Positions 8,886 through 16,139 of a stretch of DNA of 64,000 nucleotides are shown here, one piece after another. Position 1 is the stretch's first letter. Each line of letters starts with the position of its first letter. Position numbers and translations under genes: made by a program. Location: NCBI RefSeq assembly GCF_003269035.1, contig NZ_QLTK01000030.1:20934-84933 (forward strand). Direction: 5' to 3'. The notes below the pieces were generated by a model that searched no databases, was not told the origin of the DNA, and saw nothing but the letters and a program-made list of their open reading frames with translations. The stretch comes from Paraburkholderia bryophila. GTDB taxonomy: Bacteria; Pseudomonadota; Gammaproteobacteria; Burkholderiales; Burkholderiaceae.

Positions 8886-9688
8886 GCGCGAGGGCCTTGG
8901 GTGAAGGCTGTGCCGTTGCCGTTGCCATTCACGCCGCCGGCGGCCACACCGTTGCCCAGATAAGCGGCACGCACCGCCGCGTCCGCGCGAATCGCCGCCG
9001 GCGTGCCGCTCGCGATAACACGCCCTTGCACCAGCACCGAAATACGATCCGCGATAGCGAACACCGCGTCCATGTCGTGCTCGACCATCAGCAGCGTGCG
9101 TCCGGCAGTGGTTTCGCGAATCAGCTCGATGGCGCGGGCGGCTTCCGCGTGGTTCATGCCGGCGGTCGGCTCGTCGAGCAGCAAGGTATGCGCGCCGCCC
9201 GCGAGTGCAATGCCGAGGTCGAGCGCGCGTTGTCCCGCATAGCTAAGCGTTCCTGCCTGCACATGCCGATGAGCGCTCAGACCGACGGCGTCGAGGACCT
9301 GTTCGGCGCGGGCGTCGACGGTGCGCGAGCCGGTCAGCCGCTGCCACCAAAGCGTGCGGTCGCGCTCGGCGAGTTGCGCCGCGCAGCGCAGGTTGTCGAA
9401 CACGCTCAACCGCGCGAACACGCTGGTGGTCTGGAAACTCCGCGCGAGACCCCGGCGTGCGATCGCGGCGGGCGCGAGCCGCGTGATCTCCGCGCCGAAC
9501 AGATCGATGCGCCCCGCGTTGGGCCGCGCACCGCCGGCGATCAGATTGAAAAGCGTCGACTTGCCCGCGCCGTTCGGACCGATCAGCGCGTGGCGTTCGC
9601 CGGGCTGAATCGCAAGGTCGACGCCGTGCAGAATTGGCGTGGCGCCGAAGCGCTTGGTCACGCCGTAGAGTGCGAGAGCGGGGATCAT
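8882..9688 (-). CDS. livG: branched-chain/amide-type ABC importer ATPase LivG
   Basis: 268 residues from the ATG of MIPALALYGVTKRFG. Walker A GPNGAGKST near residue 38, the long LivG-type insert ARRGLARSFQTTSVFARLSV, signature LSYAGQRALDLGIALA (LSYGxQR form of LivG), Walker B TLLLDEPTAGM, and H-loop LMVEHDMDAVF. The C-terminal tail NGVAAGGVNGNGNGTAFTQ is a low-complexity Gly/Asn extension of about 20 residues beyond the family core. The start overlaps the livM stop (ATGA at 9685-9688), implying translational coupling. Confidence 0.9.
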   Translation of the reverse strand: MIPALALYGVTKRFGATPILHGVDLAIQPGERHALIGPNGAGKSTLFNLIAGGARPNAGRIDLFGAEITRLAPAAIARRGLARSFQTTSVFARLSVFDNLRCAAQLAERDRTLWWQRLTGSRTVDARAEQVLDAVGLSAHRHVQAGTLSYAGQRALDLGIALAGGAHTLLLDEPTAGMNHAEAARAIELIRETTAGRTLLMVEHDMDAVFAIADRISVLVQGRVIASGTPAAIRADAAVRAAYLGNGVAAGGVNGNGNGTAFTQGPRA

Positions 9689-10938
9689 CGCGCCTCTCCC
9701 ACGAGCGGCGTCTCGCCCGCGGGCATCGCGAGACGTGCCTGCGCGCGGATCGCGTAACGCGCCGCGATTGCCCCCGGCACGGCCAACAAAAACAGCACGA
9801 CGCCAAGCCTTAATGGCGCCGAAGCCAGATCCAACGACAAACCCGCGACCTTCAACACCGCCCCGTCGTCCGCACCGAATTGCACGGCATAGGCCCATTG
9901 CACCGCGAGCACGATTGCCGCCGTCCACAGCAGCACGGCAACCGTGCCCCACGCGTAAGCCGCGCGACACGCACGCCAGCCGTGCGTCGCGATTCGCGTC
10001 GTGAGCCGCTGGGCGAAACCCGCCAGACCATCCGGCGAGACCACCACGATCACGACAAAGAACAGCCCCAGATAAAACAGCCACGCCCGCGTGACGCTCG
10101 CCACCGCAACGCTGAAAAACGTCAGCACGACCGCGCCCGCGACCGGTCCGAAAAACGTTGCTGTCCCGCCGATCACCGTGGCGATCAGCACCGCGCCCGA
10201 GCGCAGCATGCCGACGCTTTCCGTGGATACCAGTTCGACGTTGATCAGGCTCAGCGTCCCCGCGATGCCCGCGAAAAACGCGGCCAGCACCACCACGCCG
10301 TAACGGACGCGGCGCGGATAACAACCGATCGCCGCCGCGCGCGCGGGGTTATCGCGCACGGCATTGGCGAGCCGCATGAACGGCGTACGCGACAGCGCAA
10401 ACATCGCCGCGCAAGCCAGACAACACCAGACGGCGATCAGCGCGTACGCCTCGCGTGCCGGACCGAAGCTCCAGTTTCCCAGCAACGGCCCGCTCGCACG
10501 GTCGATCGACACGCCCGCTTCGCCGCCGAACCAGTCGGGCAGCGTCCACGCGGCGGCCGCCACGAGTTCGCCGAGGCCGAGCGTGATCATCGCGAAGGCG
10601 GTGCCCGCGCGCCGCGTCGACACGAGACCGAACAGCGCCCCGCACAGCGCGCCGCCGATGCCGCCGACCAACGGCAGCAGCACGAGCGGCACGCCCATCG
10701 CATTGAACAGTTGCGCGGCGATCAACGCGCCGAGGCCGGAATACGCGGCGTGACCGAACGACAGCAATCCCGTTGCGCCGAGCAGCAAGTTGTAGGAGAG
10801 CGCGAACACGATCATTGTCGCGGTCTGCGCGAGGTAGGCAAGCAGCCAGCTTTGCGGCCAGACGAATGGCGGGACGGCCAGCAGGAAAACGAGCGCCAGC
10901 CATGGCGCCGATCGACGCATTTCACGCATGCTCGTCAC
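9685..10938 (-). CDS. livM: ABC importer permease LivM
   Basis: 417 residues, longer than the usual 310-360 because of an additional hydrophobic C-terminal region (two extra segments, RAAYAWGTVAVLLWTAAIVL and LRLGVVLFLLAVPGAIAARY). The core has the LivM membrane topology and the signature QTATMIVFALSYNLLLGATG, then GLLSFGHAAYSGLGALIAAQ. The cytoplasmic coupling region is NAVRDNPARAAAIGCYPRRV. It overlaps livH by 17 bases. Forms the inner-membrane channel with LivH. Confidence 0.88.
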   Translation of the reverse strand: MTSMREMRRSAPWLALVFLLAVPPFVWPQSWLLAYLAQTATMIVFALSYNLLLGATGLLSFGHAAYSGLGALIAAQLFNAMGVPLVLLPLVGGIGGALCGALFGLVSTRRAGTAFAMITLGLGELVAAAAWTLPDWFGGEAGVSIDRASGPLLGNWSFGPAREAYALIAVWCCLACAAMFALSRTPFMRLANAVRDNPARAAAIGCYPRRVRYGVVVLAAFFAGIAGTLSLINVELVSTESVGMLRSGAVLIATVIGGTATFFGPVAGAVVLTFFSVAVASVTRAWLFYLGLFFVVIVVVSPDGLAGFAQRLTTRIATHGWRACRAAYAWGTVAVLLWTAAIVLAVQWAYAVQFGADDGAVLKVAGLSLDLASAPLRLGVVLFLLAVPGAIAARYAIRAQARLAMPAGETPLVGEAR

Positions 10939-11860
10939 GCCGTCCAGACAGCCCGCGCGGACGCAGCGCCAGCATCGCGACCAGCAGCAGATACGGGATC
11001 AGCGGCGCGAGTTGCGCGAGCGTCAGCGCTTCCCACCGCGGCGGCAGGGACCCACCCACCACCGCCAGCGCGTCGCCCAACGACACGTCGCTGGCCACGG
11101 CAAAGGTCTGCACACAACCCACCAGCAACGACGCCGCCAGCGCTCCGCTCAACGAACCCAAGCCGCCGATCACGACCACCACGAACACGATCGAGCCGAG
11201 CGATTCCGCCATCGACGGTTCGATCACCAGCAGCGGCGCGCCGATCACGCCGGCCAGCGCGGCGAGCGCCGTGCCGGCCGCGAACACGCCGGTAAATACG
11301 CGTGGCACGTTGTGACCGAGCGCTTCGACGGCGCTCGCATGCGTGAGCGCGGCGCGCACGATCAGCCCCGCCTTCGACACGCGCAACACCGCGTAAAGCA
11401 CGGCAAGCATGGCCAGCGACACCCCCATCATGAACGCCCGATACCGCGCGAACGCGGCGCCATAGACGGTGAACAGCGGACCGTCGAGCGCCGCCGGCAG
11501 CGTCGCCGAAAGCGGGCTCAAGCCCCAGCCGAGCTTGACCAGTTCGCCGAGCAGATACGCCGCGCCAAAGGTCAACAGCAACTCCGCGAGATGGCCATGG
11601 CCGCGCACGTGGCGCAACAGCCAGCGCTCCAGCGCCGCGCCGATCAGACCGACGACGAGTGGCGCGATGACCAGCGCGCTCCAGAACCCGGCGTGCGCCG
11701 CCACCGAGAAGCCGACATAAGCGCCGAGCATGTAAAAGCTCGCGTGCGCGAAATTCAGCACGCCGAGCATGCTGAAAATCAGCGTCAAACCGGCCGACAG
11801 CATGAAGAGCAGCAAGCCGTAACTGACGCCGTTGAGCAGATTGATGACGAGCGATTGCAC
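10922..11860 (-). CDS. livH: ABC importer permease LivH
   Basis: 312 residues, about eight membrane segments. Typical LivH N-terminus: LLNGVSYGLLLFMLSAGLTL, then IFSMLGVLNFAHASFYMLGA. The EAA-like coupling loop reads VRAALTHASAVEALGHNVPR near residue 195, and the C-terminal motif FVVVVIGGLGSLSGALAASL is well conserved. It starts 4 bases after the thioesterase stop codon, so both are surely co-transcribed. No periplasmic binding protein gene is adjacent in the operon. Confidence 0.9.
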   Translation of the reverse strand: MQSLVINLLNGVSYGLLLFMLSAGLTLIFSMLGVLNFAHASFYMLGAYVGFSVAAHAGFWSALVIAPLVVGLIGAALERWLLRHVRGHGHLAELLLTFGAAYLLGELVKLGWGLSPLSATLPAALDGPLFTVYGAAFARYRAFMMGVSLAMLAVLYAVLRVSKAGLIVRAALTHASAVEALGHNVPRVFTGVFAAGTALAALAGVIGAPLLVIEPSMAESLGSIVFVVVVIGGLGSLSGALAASLLVGCVQTFAVASDVSLGDALAVVGGSLPPRWEALTLAQLAPLIPYLLLVAMLALRPRGLSGRRDEHA

Positions 11861-11864
11861 GCGC

Positions 11865-12314
11865 CTAATCCGCCTGCGCCGCGACGCTCAACGGTTCGAG
11901 CGCCGCGCGCAATCCAGCCGGCAGCGTCACCGGACGGCGCGTGACGCGATCCACATAGACATGCACGAAGTGGCCTTGCGCGGCGGGCTCGGCGTCGCCC
12001 TCCTTGAAAAGCCCGACTTCGTAACGCACGCTCGACGTGCCGAGCCGTACCACCCGCAAGCCCGCGTCGATCCGCTCGGGAAACACCAGCGGCGCGAAGT
12101 AGTTGCATTGCGTTTCGACCACGAGGCCGATCGTCTCGCCGTGCTCGAAATCCAGCACGCCCGCGCGGATCAGATACTCGTTCACCACGGTGTCGAAGTA
12201 GCTGTAATAGACGACGTTGTTCACGTGACCGTAGACGTCGTTGTCCATCCAGCGTGTGGCGATCGGCAGGAAATGCGGGTAGGCGCTGCGCGCGGCGTGG
12301 GCAGGTTTGTTCAT
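11865..12314 (-). CDS. acyl-CoA thioesterase (hotdog fold, 4HBT/YbgC-like)
   Basis: 149 residues from the ATG of MNKPAHAARSAYPHFLPI. The hotdog active-site motif is clear: RWMDNDVYGHVNNVVYYSYF, in which the aspartate and the GHVNN sequence match the 4-hydroxybenzoyl-CoA thioesterase family. Hydrolyses an acyl- or aroyl-CoA thioester in the cytoplasm. It opens the livHMGF operon, suggesting that the importer brings in an acid or amino acid catabolised through CoA thioesters; this link is inference. Upstream lies a 187-bp gap holding a degenerate decamer repeat. Confidence 0.85.
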   Translation of the reverse strand: MNKPAHAARSAYPHFLPIATRWMDNDVYGHVNNVVYYSYFDTVVNEYLIRAGVLDFEHGETIGLVVETQCNYFAPLVFPERIDAGLRVVRLGTSSVRYEVGLFKEGDAEPAAQGHFVHVYVDRVTRRPVTLPAGLRAALEPLSVAAQAD

Positions 12315-12360
12315 CGTGGCATGGGGTGGTGGGCGGTGTCCTGGGTGCGTCGACAGTCGC

Positions 12361-12420
12361 TTTGCGTGGATTCGCGCGGATTCACGTGAATTCGCTTGGG
12401 TTCGCTTGGGTTTGCGCGGT
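12361..12420. repeat. degenerate 10-bp tandem repeat, six units
   Basis: Six consecutive decamers of the type TTYRCNYGRN fill this stretch between the thioesterase and Nudix genes: TTTGCGTGGA, TTCGCGCGGA, TTCACGTGAA, TTCGCTTGGG twice, TTTGCGCGGT. No reading frame is apparent. Purpose unknown; it lies in the leader region of the minus-strand thioesterase operon. Confidence 0.6.
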
Positions 12421-12501
12421 GGCGGTGATCGACCAGCGCGCCCTGAATGATTTCGTCGCACAGGGTAGCCGAAGCTCGCCTCGGCTTCCTGCTGTCGTGG
12501 C

Positions 12502-13032
12502 TTACTGCCCCGGCTTCTCGACGAACTCGAACGGCAGGCCGCGCCGACGCATCCACTCGCCGAGCGCCTGACCGGTGCCCGCGCGCCACGGTCGCAATTT
12601 TGCGGGTTCCACCAGCCGGTATTCGAGCAATTCCGGCGACAGCGCAACGGTCCCGTAGGCCTTCACGTGATACGCAATGATCAACTCGTTCTTGCGGATG
12701 AATTCATACACGCCGATCAGTTCGACCGTCTCCGCGTGCAGCGAGGTTTCTTCGAGCACTTCACGGGCAATCCCCTCTTCCGGCGTCTCGCCGTTTTCGA
12801 GGAAGCCGGTAATCAGCGCGAACATGCCCTCCGGCCACGCGGCGTTGCGCGCCAGCAGAATCTTGCCTTCGTACTCGACGATCGCCGCCACCACCGGCAG
12901 CGGGTTGTTCCAATGGACGTAGCCGCACTCCACATCGGGACAGGTCTGGCGGATCCGCCCGCCTTCGTGCTCAGGGTCGGCGCGCTCGGTCAACGGGGTG
13001 GCGCAGCGTGGACAAAATCGGTAATCGGTCAT
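12502..13032 (-). CDS. Nudix hydrolase with N-terminal zinc ribbon
   Basis: 176 residues. N-terminal zinc ribbon: FCPRCATPL followed by TCPDVECGYVHW, giving four cysteines at about residues 7, 10, 30 and 35. The Nudix box begins GFLENGETPEEGIAREVLEE near residue 76, matching G-x5-E-x7-REUXEE, with TSL instead of the usual xGU at its end. The layout resembles NADH pyrophosphatase NudC and its short relatives, so hydrolysis of a nucleoside diphosphate derivative in the cytoplasm is expected. Substrate not determinable. Confidence 0.87.
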   Translation of the reverse strand: MTDYRFCPRCATPLTERADPEHEGGRIRQTCPDVECGYVHWNNPLPVVAAIVEYEGKILLARNAAWPEGMFALITGFLENGETPEEGIAREVLEETSLHAETVELIGVYEFIRKNELIIAYHVKAYGTVALSPELLEYRLVEPAKLRPWRAGTGQALGEWMRRRGLPFEFVEKPGQ

Positions 13033-13415
13033 GGCGTGAGGGACGTCTCGTTTGTTTTATAGCGGTTTATGTTCTACGTGCTTCGGGCAGGCCGCGCCGG
13101 GGCGCGGAAATGAAGCCCATTTTCGAATGTCGGTTGGCCGCCCGGTTTCTGACAATTGTCGAACGCGAAGTGTTGCATGGCGGACGGCGTGCCCGGCGAC
13201 AGGCGCGATGAGATGACGGCGAAGCGGTCATTCTAGTGCGCTGTGGGGATTTGGTCTTCGGGAGGAAGCGAGTTGGCGGGAGGGTCGTTGCGAGGCGAGG
13301 CGGGGGGGCGAGTTTTTTTTATCGCTTTGGGTGGGTGTGGGGGGCCGGCTCTTTGTTCTCCGCCGGTCGGACGTGGAGACTCGCACTGTGTTTTTTGAGC
13401 CGACCGGTCACGCCA
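13033..13415. other. gene-free stretch between Nudix and MFS genes
   Basis: No convincing coding region on either strand. The only notable composition is a G-run followed by a T-run (around 13300-13320) and G-rich tracts to about 13360. No good hairpin-plus-T-tract terminator was seen for either flank. Confidence 0.4.
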
Positions 13416-14843
13416 TCAGGAGCATCCGCAATCGGGCATGCGACTGCGGCCGTGCGGCCAGTGCGCCACCGCGAGCAGGCCGATTGCGCCGAGCAACAGG
13501 ACGCCCGTGGCCAACCACAAGGCCAATGAAAACGAGCCGGTGTGTTCGGCGATCGGCGCGGCCACCAACGGGCCGACGATCTGGCCGATGCCATAAGCGG
13601 CGGTCGCAAACCCCATCAAACCCGCGGCATGGTCGCCGCGCAAGTGCCGTGCTTCGCGCATCGCGAACAGCGTGATCGCGGTGAACGGCAGGCCGATCAG
13701 GATGCTGCCGAGCGAGAAACCACCGGCGGTCGGCCACACGATACCGAGCGCGATACCGGCCGCCTGCAGCACGTAGCAGCCCGCAAGCAACGTGCGGTTA
13801 TCCCAATGCAGCGGCAAGCGTGCCGCCAGCAAGGCACCGACGATCAGAGCCAAACCGAACATCGGCCAGAACAGGTCGGGCCAGGATGAGCCCGGCAACG
13901 CGTGGCGCGCAATCACCGGAAGGAACGTCGCCGTGATGATGTAGCCGAAGCCGGGCACCCCGTAGAGGAGGACAAGCCAAAAAGCGTCCGTGCGATGTGG
14001 GACGCGGGTGGTGAGGGGTTGGGTTGCTGCGTGTTGGGTTGCTGCGTGTTGGGTTGCTGCGTGTTGGGTTCCGCCCTGCGGGGTCACAGCGTCCTGGCTT
14101 GCCACATGGTCACTCGCTGCACGCCCGGTTACTCCGCGCTCCGTTACTGTACGTTCCACCACAGCGTCCGCCGCCGCCGCACCGTGGCGCAGACTCGCCT
14201 GCGCCGCCCCACGATCCGACGCGCGACCAAATACCGACCACACCACTACCGACAAAACCGCCGCAATCAATCCGAACCCGATCCACCCCACCGTAGGTCC
14301 AAACCCGCCCGCAGCGCTGACCAGCAATCCCGTTCCGGCGATTCCCACGCCCGGCCCCGTGTAAATCACCCCGCCCCAGCCATGCGCGCCGAGTTCGTGG
14401 AGTCGCCGCAGTCCCCATTGCGAAGCGAAAACGAAGGTCCACGCACTCACCGCGCCGGCAATGAAGCGCACCACCGCCCACACCCAGAAGTGACTCGTGA
14501 CGCCCATCGCCAGTGTCAACAGCACCGTCAGCACGAGCCCCGCCCGCACCATGTGGGCCGCGTCGACCCGCCGCAGCGCGGCGCACGCCACTGCGCCCAC
14601 GAAATAACCTGCATAGTTGAACGACGCCAGCCAGCCGCCATGCTGGATGTCGATTTGCGGCTGGCCGTACGCGCTGCCGTGGAGCATCAGCGGCAACAAC
14701 GGGGTGAAGGCGAATCGCCCAATGCCGAGCGCGACAGCTAGCGTCACCATGCAGGCAAGCGCCGCACGGCGGGCGGCATGGTTTTCGGCGGCCCGGCTGG
14801 GCGCGTCGCGGGAAATGTCGGAGGCGAGCTGGTTCGTGGGCAT
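13416..14843 (-). CDS. MFS transporter, YbfB/YjiJ family
   Basis: About 475 residues from MPTNQLASDISRD; a GTG 30 bases upstream is an alternative start. Twelve membrane segments: TM1 is LAVALGIGRFAFTPLLPLML, with the motif GRFAFTPLLP diagnostic for the YbfB/YjiJ family. The central cytoplasmic loop is unusually long and low in complexity, containing three copies of the pentapeptide QHAAT encoded by a 15-bp tandem repeat. Likely proton-driven export of a small molecule. Divergent from the LysR gene at 14963, the probable regulator. Substrate unknown. Confidence 0.87.
   Translation of the reverse strand: MPTNQLASDISRDAPSRAAENHAARRAALACMVTLAVALGIGRFAFTPLLPLMLHGSAYGQPQIDIQHGGWLASFNYAGYFVGAVACAALRRVDAAHMVRAGLVLTVLLTLAMGVTSHFWVWAVVRFIAGAVSAWTFVFASQWGLRRLHELGAHGWGGVIYTGPGVGIAGTGLLVSAAGGFGPTVGWIGFGLIAAVLSVVVWSVFGRASDRGAAQASLRHGAAAADAVVERTVTERGVTGRAASDHVASQDAVTPQGGTQHAATQHAATQHAATQPLTTRVPHRTDAFWLVLLYGVPGFGYIITATFLPVIARHALPGSSWPDLFWPMFGLALIVGALLAARLPLHWDNRTLLAGCYVLQAAGIALGIVWPTAGGFSLGSILIGLPFTAITLFAMREARHLRGDHAAGLMGFATAAYGIGQIVGPLVAAPIAEHTGSFSLALWLATGVLLLGAIGLLAVAHWPHGRSRMPDCGCS
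14018..14070. repeat. 15-bp tandem repeat inside the MFS gene, 3.5 copies
   Basis: The unit GTTGGGTTGCTGCGT is repeated perfectly from 14018 to 14062, with a partial fourth copy to 14070. On the coding (minus) strand it gives QHAAT pentapeptides in the loop between the two halves of the transporter. Because the unit is a multiple of three, copy-number change keeps the frame. Confidence 0.85.
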
Positions 14844-14915
14844 GGCGGCAGACGACAACCGGTTCGCGGTCACCGTTTCGGGTTGGGTTCAATGCATATT
14901 AGCTTGACCTTTCAA

Positions 14916-14928
14916 TCATTAAAAATGA
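14916..14928. promoter_or_regulatory. dyad in MFS/LysR divergent promoter
   Basis: TCATT-AAA-AATGA lies 35 bases before the LysR start, in the AT-rich 120-bp gap between the two divergent genes. Symmetry and location suit a LysR operator. Inference only. Confidence 0.4.
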
Positions 14929-14962
14929 ATAATTACGATATCACCCATCGCCAGGAGAGATC

Positions 14963-15877
14963 ATGGATCTGGCCGCTTTGACTATCTTTCGGGCTGTCGT
15001 GCGAGAAAACGGCGTGACGCGCGCCGCTGCCAAGCTCAATCGTGTGCAATCGAACGTCACCACGCGCATCAAACAGCTGGAAGAGCAACTGGGCACCGAC
15101 CTGTTCATCCGCGACGGCCGCCGCCTCGTGCTGACACCGGCCGGCGAGACGTTGCTGCCCTACGCGGAGCGCCTGCTTGCTCTCGCCGACGAGGCACGTC
15201 ACGCGGTGCGGGAGGATCGTCCGAGCGGGCGTCTGCGTTTGGGCACGATGGAAAGTGTCGCGGCCACGCGCCTGCCCGGCTTGCTCGCGCGCTATCACAC
15301 GCAATGGCCCGACGTCGCGCTGGAACTCGAAACCGGCACGACCGGCAAGCTGATCGAACGCGTGCGTGAGTTCGAAGTGGACGCGGCCCTGGTCGCGGAG
15401 CCGCTAGACCCGGCCGCGCTCGGCGAATTGTTCGAGACGGTGCCGGTGTTCACCGAAGAACTGGTGATGCTGACGCCGCGCGAGCATCGGCAGATTCGGG
15501 AGGTACGGGATATCGCGCTGTCGACGCTGGTCGCGTTCGAACATGGCTGCGCTTACCGGGCCTACATCGAGAAATGGTATCTGGAGCACGGCGTGCGGCC
15601 GGCGCGCGTGCTGGAGCTGGGCTCCTATCACGCGATCGTTGCGTGCGTGGCGGCCGGTGCGGGCGTGGCGGTCGCGCCGCGGTCGGTGCTGGACCTGCTG
15701 GCCGATTCGAGCAATATCGCGGTTCACGCGCTGCCGGAGATCGAGCCGATCGAAACGCTGCTGGTATGGCGGCGCGGGCATTTTTCTTCCGCGCTCAATG
15801 CACTGAAGAAGACGCTGACGGCGAAGGACGGTGAGATGGAGTCCGCGGCCGTTGCTGCGGCGCCGGCGGCAGCTTGA
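14963..15877 (+). CDS. LysR-family transcriptional regulator
   Basis: 304 residues, preceded by the ribosome site AGGAGAG. HTH: MDLAALTIFRAVVRENGVTR, then AAAKLNRVQSNVTTRIKQLE and LFIRDGRRLVLTPAGETLLP. This form of the recognition helix (NRVQSNVTTRIKQLE) is typical of the group that regulates divergent exporters in proteobacteria. The effector domain follows, ending in RRGHFSSALNALKKTL; the last 20 residues are Ala-rich. Probable target: the MFS gene on the opposite strand. Confidence 0.93.
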   Translation: MDLAALTIFRAVVRENGVTRAAAKLNRVQSNVTTRIKQLEEQLGTDLFIRDGRRLVLTPAGETLLPYAERLLALADEARHAVREDRPSGRLRLGTMESVAATRLPGLLARYHTQWPDVALELETGTTGKLIERVREFEVDAALVAEPLDPAALGELFETVPVFTEELVMLTPREHRQIREVRDIALSTLVAFEHGCAYRAYIEKWYLEHGVRPARVLELGSYHAIVACVAAGAGVAVAPRSVLDLLADSSNIAVHALPEIEPIETLLVWRRGHFSSALNALKKTLTAKDGEMESAAVAAAPAAA

Positions 15878-15883
15878 TTGTTT

Positions 15884-15960
15884 GTTCGGCGTTTGCGTCG
15901 GCGTTTGCGGTTGTGTTTGCGTCGGCGACTGCGTCGGCGTTTGCGTTTGCGACGGCGAAG
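15884..15960. repeat. low-complexity GTTTGCGTCGGC-type repeat
   Basis: Immediately downstream of the LysR stop, imperfect repeats of GTTTGCGTCGGC and GTTTGCG run for about 75 bases. No gene is apparent here or in the following 100 bases before the alaS terminator. Confidence 0.6.
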
Positions 15961-16067
15961 ACAACGGCCGCCTGGCAGGTGAGCTCCATGAGAGAAAGAC
16001 GCGCGGCGTTTTGCGCGTAGAACAATGGGCCGTCACCACGCAGCGTTCGCGCTAAAGCGCAGGCACC

Positions 16068-16116
16068 AAAAACTTAGGCCACGCTACGCGCCGATTCTCC
16101 GGCGCGCGGCGTGGCC
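16068..16116 (-). terminator. Rho-independent terminator of alaS
   Basis: Read on the minus strand, GGCCACGC plus CGCGCCG pairs with CGGCGCG plus GCGTGGCC around a short loop (one 2-base mismatch in the stem), followed by TAAG and five T. It lies 24 bases after the alaS stop, in the right orientation. Confidence 0.8.
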
Positions 16117-16139
16117 CGCGATCAAACGCGAAACACGAA

